Origin: Paramecium tetraurelia
Taxonomy: Eukaryota; Ciliophora; Oligohymenophorea; Peniculida; Parameciidae
NCBI RefSeq assembly: GCF_000165425.1
Contig: NW_001799122.1
Coordinates: forward strand, 443,454-507,453
Reading direction: 5' to 3'
DNA length: 64,000 bases
The notes beneath the pieces are model-generated. The model made no database searches. It saw only the letters and a program-made list of their open reading frames with translations, and had not been told where the DNA came from. The position numbers and the translations under genes are program-made. Shown one piece after another: positions 11,891 to 23,212 of the stretch; positions within the stretch are counted from its first letter, which is position 1; each line of letters opens with the position of its first letter.

Positions 11891-12340
11891 TCACAGACTT
11901 TCTTTGAAAATATCAAAAGCTACTGTAAGAACTTTCTTAATTATTAAGGTATTACGTATTGCTCCTTATGTATAAACTAATGATTTATCCTTTTGGTAAG
12001 AGACAGCATAACTATTATTTTATTATCTTAGGTAGAAGAACAAAAAGTAAAAGTAGGACATAACTTCATTATTGATATTAGATATAATATAGTTTAAAGA
12101 AGTTTCTAATTTAAAGTTAAGATTAGTCAATTCTTCATAGGTCCTATTTTAAAAACATACTTTCTCGTAGATTTTCTTGTAAATTTAGTTTATAAATTAG
12201 TATTAATACTATCCCTTTTAATGATCTTATTTATCTTGAATTTCTACAAAATTTTATTTAATATACTTTTGCTTTCCTTTTATCTGTCTAGTTACATTAG
12301 GTTGTTGTTGCCAGAATTGGTTTACTATAAGGTAAGTCAT
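11891..12340 (-). CDS. Unknown 149-aa protein
   Basis: A frame of exactly 150 codons with no TGA and no intron needed. Starts MTYLIVNQFWQQQPNV, is Gln/Lys/Tyr-rich in its first half, and carries an aromatic hydrophobic stretch (MSYFYFLFFYLR) in the middle that is too short and polar-flanked to call a confident membrane span. The end (LIIKKVLTVAFDIFKESL) is amphipathic. It is divergent from the sorting nexin gene with 67 bp between starts. No family recognised. Confidence 0.45.
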
Positions 12341-12407
12341 AACGAGTGTACCTCAAATTAAATTTAATAAGAATAGAGATTGAATTTTATTATTTCATTT
12401 TATAATA

Positions 12408-13787
12408 ATGGACAATGAATTAATAGATATACCAATTGATTATGATGAACCAAAACTAGACTCATAAGAATCATACCAAACATAATTGGAATAAGTGTCT
12501 TAAATATTTATACCCACCTCTCCCAATACTCTAAGTTGAATCTTCTGAGAAATCCAATATTCATAAAATCAGCTTCCACCTTACAGAATAAGTCTAGTAG
12601 AGCTACACTTAATATTACGAAAATATTTCTTATTAGCTGTGGAGTTAAGTAGAAGAAGAACCTGCTCATACAGTACAAAGAAAATATACACATTTCGAAT
12701 GGTTGAATGCAGCATTAAAGCGAGAGTTCCCAGGACTTTTAATTCCTGCCATTCCACCAAAAACAGTTTTAGCTAAAATTAATCTAAATGAGCATACTTA
12801 ATTAGTGAGAGAGAAACGATATAGAGTATTTTATTTATATAAAATGTTAGCAATTGGCAGAATTTTTAAATAAAATCAAAGATCACCCTCAATTGTAAGT
12901 TAGTAGTAAATTTCAAGTATTTCTAACAGCATCTTAAGATGTATAAATATATAATAGATTTACAGGTCATGCAATAAGAACTCTTGGAATTGTCATAATA
13001 TCAAACATATGTCCATCAAATAGGATCAGCCATTGCAAATGCTGGATCAAAGGCATATGATCTTGCCAAAGGATCTTTTAACTACTTAAGCAGCTTCATA
13101 TACAATGGTTAATAGAATTCCCAAAAATAAATGCAATACCCTGAATTAGAGATTACCCATGAAATCAAGGAATGCTTTGAAAGTTGGGAAGATGTATAGA
13201 ATTATCTAATTATTTAGTTATTGATTGAAGAATAATAGAAGGTTAAAAGAATATTTGAATACTACTAAAATATTGTTAACATTAAATTAGAATAAAATGA
13301 TGAAACTAAAAAAGTCATAAGTTCAATGAAGGAACTCGAACTCCCTTAACTGGAAAAGGACATCAAAAAAACTGAAGTTAGTTGCTACCTCAATGAGACG
13401 ATCTTAAATGATATTAAATTAAGTGTAATCTTCAAATTAGAGGTACATATCTCCTTTTAAGTAGCTCTGTATTTTGGATTTAGATGAAGCCGTTGGAATA
13501 ATTAGGAGGCGATCTGATTTGATATATTAGATTCAATAATAAATCAAAATGCACAATCAAATTGAATCTTTTAATGGTATTTTGAATTATTTACTCAAGA
13601 AAAAATTTAATATAAGGACTAGATCAGAGAGAACCAAAAAGTACTTAAAATCTTAGAATCGAACTTTTAGAAAGATATTACGAGATTTGCTAATTGGCTT
13701 AACAATTATCTCTAATAATTAATTAAGAGTTATAATGAATAGTTTTAAAAATTGTATAAAGAATAAAACAAAAATTGGAATGAATGA
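12408..13787 (+). CDS. Sorting nexin (PX-BAR type), one frame break near the N-terminus
   Basis: A PX domain is recognisable by YTHFEWLNAALKREFPG and LLIPAIPPK, which carry phosphoinositide-binding positions. A long helical BAR-like region follows and ends with FQKDITRFANWLNNYLQQL, typical of SNX C-termini. Four introns (25, 25, 22, 23 nt) link the parts, and the total is one base off a multiple of three. The break lies at about 12490-12535; one base less in the C-run at 12512-12514 would join MDNELIDIPIDYDEP… to the PX exon. Sorting nexins bind endosomal PI3P and shape tubules. Only 17 bp separate its stop from the next start. Confidence 0.8.
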
Positions 13788-13804
13788 TTATATTTATTAT
13801 TATT

Positions 13805-15460
13805 ATGAATATTAGATAATTAGACAACATCGTTTCGTGGCTTCTTTCTAAATTCAAGTCTTCGCCCTATAGATGGAACGAATAATAATTGAATTCCTTT
13901 TGTGAATCCGTTGGATTGTAATGGGCTGTGTCAATAATAACCGTATATGACTTCATCAATATGTAGGTATAAGCTGCCCCAAAGTAGAGATCTTACAATA
14001 ACTAAGAGGCACACACTCATGCTAACAAACTATAAATCCCTCTGTTAGATGCCTGTACAAGATAGTATGAAGAAATACTCGAATTGTGCAATGCTTTGGG
14101 CATTTATAAATTGATTAGTCATTCTATGGATATCAACCTTTATTATCAGATTTAGAAATTAAAGATATGGTCCCTTATAGTCTTGAAATATCAGCATTAT
14201 AGAGAAATGTTTAAGAAGCATTATGGATCCAAATTCTTTTCTACTTCTAAATGTAAGAGTTGTACTGCTGAAATCAGTTGTGCATGTCAGATATTAAACA
14301 ATTTGCTATGTGAAATTGAGATCTACATTAAAAGTATATATGAGCTGCCCAGTACTCAAAATCAAAACAGAAGATGTTCGATGTATATAAGTTCAGACAT
14401 AATCAATTTATTGTTGAAATCTATTTCGCATCTGCCTTCATATGATTAATAACCTCTATTTTGGGACATGGATGATATTAAAGTTCTATTGCATGTAATT
14501 AAATTCCAAGATTATTACTAATTGCTATTCTAAAACTAAATAGACGGATTCATTCTACTAATTTTGGTCAATCCCCCTTTTAAGGGAGACAATTTATTTT
14601 TAAAATGTTTATTGATGAGTTAACAAAATTAAACACAGAAATCATAAAACTTACTCTATTAAAATCGATAAAGTATGGTCAGAAATACAATGTAGACAGC
14701 AAGCAAGTATCATTAAATAAATTAATTTCTTCATTTATTACATTATTTATTACAGATATTGAGTTTAGCTGCTTACAAAAACTAGGAATCATACACTGAA
14801 TACAAACAATTGGGATAAAGAAAAGTAAGTCAAATCAGATGGATATCCTTATACTATTTTACAAAAGACTCTCAAGTCGGTTAAGCCAATAGAAAATCAA
14901 CACTTACTGATTAATTTATGAGATCATCAAAATCATATGGAAATGTTGAAGGCCAAATGAAAAATAGGAATAAAACTGAGACTTTGGATTAATTTGAAAT
15001 TAAGATTATGGTGACCGATCAAAGTTTAGAATAGATTAAAAAATAGTTTAGTCAGCCTAATGTTACACACTCTGCCTAAACATCACCATATGTTTAGAGA
15101 GATACAAATTGGATTAAGTTTAAAAATTAAACTGTTAATTAATTTAATGTTGAAGATAGTGTTAATAATAGAAGTAGTTCATTTTTGATGTATATTGTAC
15201 TTATAATTATTTAAGACCAGATACTGATGGCAATACAATTGAACAAGAAAGGGATAGACTGAATACAGAAACCCATGTTTAAATTGAAGAAGACATATTA
15301 TCAGGGAGTAACGTTAATCAGTCATAAGAAGAACAGTCATAATAATTATCTAATTAGGAAGAAGAACAGCAAGAACTTAGTGATTAAATGCAATAATCAG
15401 TTGCATTCATGGCATAATCAATATTAATTTAATAATCTTAATTATTATAATAACAATAAC

Positions 15461-15552
<92 letters not shown>

Positions 15553-16620
15553 GATATGGGTGAATCTGTTATATTAGGTTAAGCTACAGTGATGTCATAA
15601 TCTACAATGTTGCAGTAGTCAGTAATGATTTAATAACCAACAACGATGTAATAGTCAGTTATGATGTAATAATCTGTTATAATGTAATAATCAACAATGA
15701 TGCAATAATCAACGATGCTAGAAAAGTCAATCTAAATACAATAAATAATTGAATAATAAGATAATTAACGAGTAGAGTACTTATTATAAAATAATTTTTA
15801 GATTTAATAATAAAGATCAATCAAAGAAAAGATATTGGAAAGAATAGAAAAATTAACTCTTTAGCCATTGTTTGATTTATTTTAGCTTTAATCATAAACC
15901 CACTTGAAATTGAAATGTGACGAGCAATAAAAAGTAGATAATTTAGTTAAAATTAGTTAAAAGTTGTAAATATCTAAGGAGCAAGTTTTGGCAGGAATGA
16001 AGATTGCACGTTTGCCTTTACAGATCATTCTAAAATTAGCAGCAAACATTGCTAAATATATTATAAAGATAGTATTATTTTTAAAATAAATTGACAGAGA
16101 CATTTTATTTGGTTGATGTTGGATCAAAAGGTGGTACTTTTATAAAAATAAACCATAATTTTGTAATTGAAAAAGATATGTCAGTGTATATAGGAAATCG
16201 ATTTGCATTTAAAATAATTGACATTAACACAGAGACAGGATTCTTGGAAGTCAGATATGAGCATGAAGGAACAGCAAAGCACAAATAAATATAATTAAAA
16301 AGAGGTGATAAGTTTTTAATAGGGAGAGAGAAATCTAAAAATAATTTTACATTTATGCATTCTTAGTAAGTTTTATCATAAAGAATATTAGATGCAACAG
16401 ATTAATGAGTGCAAAACATATGGAAATCTATTATGATTATAATTTTAAAGCGGGATCAGTTAAGTTAATGATAAACGATTTGGAAAGCAAAAATGGAACT
16501 TGGTTGAGATTGAGTGAAAAGCAAGTTGTTAGTGCACCTTTTCATTTATAGAAAGGAGTAAAATTTAATCTATCATTTGAATTGATGTTCGATGTCTTTG
16601 AATTGGTGTGTGATGTATGA
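13805..16620 (+). CDS. SAM-polyQ-FHA-FHA signalling protein
   Basis: 904 aa with four introns (26, 23, 26, 26 nt), exact frame. A SAM-like domain around residue 230 (WDMDDIKVLLHVIKFQDYYQLLFQNQ, then IDGFILLILV) follows an N-terminal helical, Cys-bearing region. A Gln/Ser/Met-rich middle carries a polyQ tract (15448-15552) and MQQS-type repeats. Two FHA domains close the protein: GASFGRNEDCTF…ISSKH…LVDVGSKGGTF and FLIGREKSKNNF…MSAKH…INDLESKNGTW. Both keep the G-R, S-x-K-H and N/G-G-T positions that read phosphothreonine. It probably works as a phospho-dependent adaptor. The SAM-to-linker region at 14580-14850 is open in two frames, so its exact sequence is less sure. Confidence 0.8.
15448..15552 (+). 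repeat. Glutamine tract, 35 codons, mostly TAA
   Basis: Inside the SAM-FHA gene. Two CAA codons near the start, then an uninterrupted TAA array to 15552. The purity suggests a recently expanded trinucleotide run, unlike the interrupted tract at 6106-6579. Confidence 0.9.
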
Positions 16621-16655
16621 TTAGTGATTTATTAAAAATATACATTAAAATAATT

Positions 16656-17526
16656 ATGAGTTAGAAATTAGAAATTATTGGAAGAAAATTGGTGGTAGTG
16701 CTCGCAGCCAGTGTTTATTCTATCCATTATTGGATTAATTTTAATCTATGGATAACTGAAGAGTTAAGCATACTATTGTATGTACATATGATTACTTTGA
16801 ACATCGTTTTCTTAATGCTTTTCTGGTGTTTTATAGTCATGCTTATAATCGATCCAGGAAGACCAAAAATGTAAATTGGCAGTATAAGATAGTGCAGATG
16901 AATATATTTAATCCCCGTTCTCAAAGAAAGTATACTGCGATAAGTGTAAATGCTAAAAGCCAGAGCGTTGTCATGTATAATTTCAAAATAAATTTAAGCA
17001 TTGTTCAATTTGTGATCGCTGTGTGTTATAAATGGATCATCATTGTCCATGGATAAATACATGTGTTGGCTATTAGAGCAGAAAATAATTCATATTGCTC
17101 TTATTTTATGCATTGTTATTTAATTTCATTACAGTAGTAAGTACAACTAAAACATATTTGCTTTCATTTAGATTTTCAATTTTTAATATGATTTATGCAT
17201 TGGCTTGCATAGGTAACTACGTTTTGGTATTTTTGCTTTTTAACTTTCTTAAATATCACATTGAGTTATTATAAAAGAATCAGACAACTCTAGAAGATAT
17301 AATTAGTAAAAATAATTAAACTAATTTTAATTTCTATGATATTGATCCTCATACAAATGTTACCTAGATTTTTGGATAAAATAAATCCTTATGGTTATTT
17401 CCAATTTATTCTGGTGTTGGATGTAATGATGGACATACATTCCCTAAAATTGATTATAAGGGTATGTAAGCTTCTTCTCCGCAAGTTGTTTCAGTGTAAG
17501 AATTCAATTTATCATAGCTTTTATGA
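16656..17526 (+). CDS. DHHC-type palmitoyltransferase
   Basis: 282 aa after one 22-nt intron, exact frame. Two N-terminal membrane segments (LVVVLAASVYSIHYWI; VFLMLFWCFIVMLII), then the DPG motif, then the Cys-rich DHHC domain: YCDKCKCQKPERC, KHCSICDRCV, MDHHCPWINTCVG. Two more membrane segments and a cytosolic tail follow. The DHHC cysteine carries the acyl intermediate for S-acylation of substrate proteins on Golgi, endosomal or plasma membranes. The intron joins RPKI to ADEYIQSPFSKK; without it a TGA interrupts. The start lies 35 bp after the previous stop. Confidence 0.95.
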
Positions 17527-17756
17527 ATAATAGTATGTAAGTAGCGATAAAAATAAAAATGAGAATTCAAATATTTAAACTATATATAAAAGAGGAACTG
17601 AGAAATAGAAAATAAGCGAAATTAAAATGAATTGATTCACTCTCTTATTAATTTATTTTTCTTTCCATAAGAAGAAAATGTATACATAAATCTCAAATAT
17701 AGATTATCTTATTTATAAATATTATGTTTTCTTTATTATTTGTAACACAATTAAAT

Positions 17757-18562
17757 TCATTAATCCTTAATTGCTTTTTTAACTAATTCTATTTGTAATC
17801 TTCTCTTTTTTAATTAATCTGCAGTTAGCTTTATCTCTTTCTTTGGGATAGTTTGCTTTAACTTTAAAGTTCTTAATTTAATACTCTTTTTAAATATATC
17901 ATCTTCTTTTTCTACAACTCCTTGGTTAAATCCATATTAATCAACTTCGACCTCTGGCTATTTTATTACTTCTGGTAAATTGAAATTTGCAATTGTTTCC
18001 CTAATTGTTTTCTCTAACTTTTGCTTTTCCTCCTCAACATTCCCAGTTCCTTCAATCTGCTATTTTGTTTGTTCTCTTGATTTTTCAAAGTATTCCTTCT
18101 CAGCTTACTCATCATCTGAACTGCTTTCTTATTAATCTTACTTTGCTTCCTTTCTAATCAATTCTAAGGCAATCAGGTCAAGCAGTTAGTTTTGTGAAAT
18201 CATCTCTGTTTGAAATAATTGAAAATCAAATAAACAGATATATTGGATGATAGTGTCCTAAGCATAATTTTTCAACAATTCTTTAATATTCTACAATAGT
18301 TTCAATATCAAATACTTTCTTATACTTTTCCTAAGACTCATTTGATATATATTTAATCGTAATTGGTTACAAAGACTCTTGAAATTTCTTTAGATAATTT
18401 AAAATTATGATTTACTTTATGCAATTCTTATTGCTAATTCAAATTCTACTAATTGTCTTAAAATTGAGATGAAAATTAGTAAACAAAATTCTTATAAGCT
18501 GTCTACCACTCTTTGCTACTCAAAAGTCTTATGATATCTAAATCCTATGTAGTTGCTTTCAT
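17757..18562 (-). CDS. Unknown charged helical protein
   Basis: 250 aa after two introns (28 and 25 nt), exact frame. N-terminal helical region (IIRLLSSKEWQTAYKNFVYQF…ELLKNYAQDTIIQYICLFDFQLFQTEM) about 115 aa long, then an acidic/charged stretch (ESSSDDEQAEKEYFEKSREQ) and a basic helical end (KLTADQLKKRRLQIELVKKAIKD). The N-terminal block recalls alpha-helical BART-like or cilia-associated folds, but I could not match it to a family. No membrane segment. 230 bp of AT-rich DNA separate its stop from the end of the DHHC gene. Confidence 0.6.
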
Positions 18563-19037
18563 TTTGTAATTTTTTATAAATAAATAAATAATATTTTGGA
18601 AGATTTCTTCTAATAAGTAAAGGAGGGATCAATAATAATTCTTAAGATTATTTAATTTATTTGAAAAATCATTATAATATAATCAAGATTCTGCATAAAA
18701 TTTAAATAAATCTCATAATAAATGATTTAAGGTTTGACTCTTTGATATGGGATTACACACAAATTTATTACACTTTTATCAATCAAGTAAATATATATAT
18801 CATCTTCACTGAATCCCCTTTAATATTCAAATCTATTGATAAATTTATTGCAAAATGGATTATGATTATGTTAAGAATATGGATAAGTGAAATTATTAAA
18901 TGGTAACATATACGAATACAAATTTATTTAATATATTAATTTTGATGAATAATTTAATTTGAAATATTATGTTTAACTCATGAGTTGAAAATCAAATAAT
19001 TGCACCTCTTATGAAATATAAATTTTATTTATATTTT
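18563..19037. other. Divergent intergenic interval
   Basis: About 475 bp between two divergently transcribed genes, very AT-rich. It probably holds both promoters; no motif could be assigned and no coding-like frame is convincing. Confidence 0.45.
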
Positions 19038-19589
19038 ATGAGACATCAAAATAATCACATTTAGAACCTACATTTGATTGCTGCAAGACTTAGCGCTGCA
19101 AAATCTACTTAAAAATCCTTCTTGAATGAAAGTTGCTAGATATTAACCTAATAAACCAATTTATCAATCAATTAATCATTTAGCAGTCCTAAATATGTGT
19201 CCAATCAACATTCGTTTATATTACCGTAACCAGTTAATTCAAGCATGAGCATGAGAGACACCTAGTAGAGTTACAAATGTAGTTCTCCATCAATGAGAGT
19301 GCAAACAGAAAAGAATGAGAAGGATGATAAAAAACAGTAATAATTTATTGAAGCGACCTTTAAATTATTAGCCTAAAACGAAAAGTTAGAGAAATTGATA
19401 AGTTAATAAAATGAAATGCTTCAGATGTATAGAGATGATAAAAAAGAACTCGAAATCACAATTAAGAGATTGAATTAAGAAATTCAGTTTCTCAAGGACA
19501 CTAATTATAAATAAGTCTCTTTGTTAGAAAAATAATTAAAACAAGTGAAAGGAAACTCGTATTATCTTCCCAAAAAGCTTTTCAAATGA
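19038..19589 (+). CDS. Coiled-coil protein
   Basis: Intron-less frame of 183 aa. The first 90 residues are Ser/Asn/Gln-rich. From about residue 105 a strong coiled coil runs to the end (FIEATFKLLAQNEKLEKLIS…, ELEITIKRLNQEIQFLKD…, LLEKQLKQVK). Could be a centrosomal/basal-body or cytoskeletal component; that is inference from form alone. Start chosen at the first ATG of the open frame. Confidence 0.55.
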
Positions 19590-19922
19590 AAGTTCTATGA
19601 TAATTTTATTTATAAATTTTATTGTCTAAAAAATGAAAAAATCTAATTTTCTAGAAATAAGCTGTAATTTCATATAGATTTATAGTTTGTTAATAACTGA
19701 CTCAAAATTTTCATAAGTGACTTTATACATTCTATAATTTTGGTTTATATTATTGATAAGAAACCCATTACTTTAGAACTCTTGAATCTCAACCCTTTTA
19801 GAAAACAATTTGTCCATTATCAAAGTAAAGAGTCAATAAAAAGGTAGTTATTGATTCTTATTATTAAGAATTGGAATCGTGCATTAAAATATATATTTTA
19901 TTTTTAATTTAACATTATAGGA
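19590..19922. other. Intergenic interval
   Basis: About 330 bp, AT-rich, between two same-strand genes. No convincing coding frame or structured element. Confidence 0.4.
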
Positions 19923-21786
19923 ATGGGATAATTTTTAAGTTCTCAATGTTGTGAAAAGAAAGTAGAGCCACCTAAGTCTCTGTTATAAGAAGGCTAATTG
20001 TTGAACTTAAACCAAGATTATCAATACTTTTTTAGTTAAGATTGGTTTGGAGTTGACAAACCATAATTTGAACCATAAAAATTCATCTTCATTTATCCTG
20101 GTTATAAGGAAGACTAATCATAAATGGAAAAATTTTGGTCGAAAGCCGATACAATAAATTTAAGACATGGAGAATTGGTTAGGTAAAAAGGAAAAGTTTT
20201 GAATAAGAAATGGCAATATTTATTTAGAAAGTAATGACATTCAGTAATCAATAGAGGTGTTCCATGTTCCTTGGCTAAAAAAATAATATTGGATACTTTT
20301 AGATTGACTTATGTTGATTGCGAAGCAGAATATTTATCTGCTCTGAAGGTTGTATTCAAAAACAAATAAATTCCTAAAACATTTAAGAATGTACCTCTTT
20401 TTGGTTGTAATACAAACGAGGATGATGATGAAGAATTTAATTACTTAAATGAAAGTGAGAAGAAAATCTAATTAATACTGAAAGTGTAGATTTTGAATTA
20501 ATAAGGAATGGAAGCCTTAATTAGGTTACTTTGGATTGTGAACAATTTAAATCATTTCTTGGAATATAACCCAATGCTCCTCCATATAATAGTTATGCTT
20601 TTAATATTCTTAAGTGAGGCTTAGACTTATTGTGTATTGCAATTTATGATTAAAGATTCATAATAAAGTTTAACTGATAATCAGACAAAATAATAACTAC
20701 GATGGCATCTCATTATGAATGAGGAACATTTTAAAGAGTAATCATTAAATATATGAATAGAACAGCCACCACATTTTATGAAACAGTGAGTAGAAGAAGT
20801 AAAACATTTAGTACTATTTATTAATTGATGTAAAATATGCACTTTGATTCATTTGAATTATTTTAAGAGATGTCAATTAGTTTAATGTTAACTTACTTAC
20901 CATTTTCTGCTATCTTAAAAATATTCATCATTTATCTAAATGAAGGAATAAAGATATATTTTAGAATGTTTTATTCTGTTTTAAGATATGTTGCAGATGA
21001 TATAAAGTCATGCAAATCAAGCTCTAATTTAAAATCTATTTTAAGAAAGAAACTAATGAATTTAAACATAGAAGAATAAAACAATATTATTAAATAAGCA
21101 TTTAAATTAAGTCTAAGTGAAAGTGAATAAGTTAAATCCTTTATGAGAACAACAGTCTCCTACACTAAAAATTAGCCTTGTTATTTACCCATACCATCTC
21201 AGGCATCAGACTTAATTACAAATGAATAGGCATTTATAGATATATGATATTTAGCTAGTTTGAAATATTATGGGATTGGATGTCGAATATGTACAAATTA
21301 AGTGATCCATTTTTAATATTTGCCTCGAAGACTGATGGGCATTCATTAAAATATTTGTACACAAAATGCCAAGATTTAAATGACTATCCAGTTCTCTTGG
21401 TGATCTAAACAAATTAAAATATTGTACTGATTTGAATTATTATAATAGATATTTGGTGCATTTTGTGATAAGATGTTGGCTGTGAAGAACAAGTATGTAG
21501 GCTCTGGTGAAACCTTCCTCTTCACTTTGTCACCAGAAGAGAGAAAATATAATCCAACATCAGGTAATAAGGATTTTATGATGTGTGCTCCAGACTATTT
21601 AGCATTTGGAAGTGGAAAGTAGTAGATTATTTAATACTTAGAAATGGACCAGCATTTTAAATTGATTCAGAGTTGAATAGAGGGTTTACTTATCAGAGTG
21701 ATACTTTTGATAATCCATTGTTCACAGACTAGAAAACTTAAAATAGATTCAAATGCTTATGCATTGAAGTTTATTATCTAAAATGA
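19923..21786 (+). CDS. TBC-TLDc protein (TBC1D24-like Rab-GAP/TLD fusion)
   Basis: 579 aa after five removed segments (20231-20254, 20738-20760, 21230-21258, 21424-21448, 21619-21641); the sum is an exact multiple of three. The N-terminus MGQFLSSQCC suggests myristoylation plus palmitoylation. The TBC part opens with RKGVPCSLAKKI and ends ILKIFIIYLNEGIKIYFRMFYSVL. The TLDc part runs from SKTDGHSLKYLYTKC through IFGAFCDKM, GSGETFLFTLSPE, LAFGSGKNGPAF and SELNRGFTYQSDTFDNPLF. The canonical TBC arginine and glutamine fingers are not evident, so GAP activity is doubtful. TLDc domains are tied to vesicle traffic, V-ATPase and oxidation resistance. Segment 21230-21258 starts GC, not GT (see findings). 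Confidence 0.85.
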
Positions 21787-21803
21787 TATTATATATATTA
21801 TAA

Positions 21804-22653
21804 ATGAAATATATAGTGTTAATATTTTTACTTTAGCTTTTCTCATTAAGTTTATCTGAAGTTGTCGTAACACCTAAAATTTAATGCAGAGCATAGGAGT
21901 GTGAGGGTGATAACTTCTGTTTTTAAGGGTATTGTACATCTTGTGAAATTACTAGAAGATAATGTATTTGATTCAAATTATTCATTTAAAGGGAATCAAG
22001 GAAAACCATTATGGGGAACCAAAGTTGGCGAGGCTATTAAAGTGCCTGCATATTCTAATTTCGGAGATCCAAATGTTTTAGACACTAAGAAAGATGAATT
22101 TTTAGAAGACTCTAAAAGAATTTTTGGAGAAGAAGTATATGTCGGATAAAAGTAAATTGTTGTATTTATTTGAAGATATTAATGCGTTCAATTTGCCAGA
22201 CGATTTTGGATCGTACATTATAATTCAACCTTTGGATCTGTTAATTATGCTGAATAAATATTTTACCTTTAGCAAGCATATAATTTTAATACAAAGCAAT
22301 CCTTACAATTAAAGAAATTCTAAAACGGAGATATCCACCCTCCCTAATAAGGTGACTTATTGATTTGGAAAAAGGATGAAGAAGAATTTCCTTATGGACA
22401 TGTTGCAATCGTTATTTCTGTTGAAATGGAATCAAGTTACCCTCATGTGTTGATAGCAGAATAAAATTATGATTAATCATGGGATGCAAGAAGCTTTTCC
22501 AGAGCATTAAGACTTATTAAAGGAGAGAATAATGAAATTACGATTTCCAATAATAGATAGATCTTCCCAACAAGAGAGGATTTGAAATGTAGAGATACTG
22601 AAGTTACATCTTAAGGTGTTATTTTGGGTTGGGTTCGTTTGAATATTTAATGA
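21804..22653 (+). CDS. Secreted CHAP-domain amidase, glutathionylspermidine-amidase-like
   Basis: 267 aa after two introns (22 and 24 nt), exact frame. Signal peptide MKYIVLIFLLQLFSLSLS, a short Cys-containing segment, then a CHAP domain. Catalytic Cys lies in YQCVQFARRFW and His in YGHVAIVISV; the acidic partner is likely in the IAEQNYDQ block. These motifs match the amidase half of glutathionylspermidine/trypanothione synthetases. Without a synthetase half it would only hydrolyse amide bonds, of glutathionylspermidine-like compounds or of bacterial peptidoglycan. The signal peptide places it in vacuoles or outside, where a role in digesting bacterial food is plausible. It starts 17 bp after the previous gene's stop. 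Confidence 0.85.
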
Positions 22654-23212
22654 ATAAATTTATAAATCAAAATACTATTGAAATTTATTTTAGATGCTAT
22701 GTTAGTTATATTTAAGTAGCTCTAATGATCTATTTTATGTAATTGTAGCAATTATTAGAGTTTCAATTTTTATTATAAAAAGAATGTATATAAATTCTTT
22801 TCATATAATACTTATAATTTTAAGTTTGATACTAAAAACAAAACCATAATTATACTTTTCAACGACCAAGAAAGGAAACAATTATTGATTCTTGCATTTA
22901 AAATGGAGAGATAATAAGACTACCAAAGATTTACCAAATTATTTTATTAAAAAACTATCAAGGTTAAAGTCATTTATAATTTTGGTTCTAAAATTTCTAC
23001 GAAAACAATATTATCTATATTTAAGTACATGAGATTTCATTATTACTCTATGAGTATTTTATTTAATGATATTTTTTCATTTCAATATTTGATAAACTCT
23101 TTATTAAATAATGATTCTCCATCCATTAATTTTAACGACAATCTTATTTTTTAATTTTTACTAATAAAATAATTTGTTAATATTTCAATAATTTAATATT
23201 AATGGGTTTCTT
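22654..23212. other. Intergenic interval with a long uncertain frame
   Basis: About 560 bp. A plus-strand frame from ATG 22903 runs 105 codons to TGA 23218-23220, overlapping the next gene's start. Its Phe/Ile/Asn-rich composition is what random AT-rich DNA gives with one stop codon, so I do not call it a gene. Confidence 0.35.

Noticed and set aside
14605-14799. Separate small gene in the SAM-FHA region
   Set aside because: The overlapping frame of the large gene is open through this stretch and its total length is an exact multiple of three without it.
16826-17056. Plus-strand ORF overlapping the DHHC domain
   Set aside because: The DHHC motif lies in the neighbouring frame joined by a 22-nt intron; this ORF is a shadow.
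21244-21786. Separate TLDc gene starting at the ATG overlapping the TGA at 21245 (ATGA overlap)
   Set aside because: Removing 21230-21258 gives a continuous TBC-TLDc protein with the right spacing and exact frame; overlapping genes are not expected in a ciliate.
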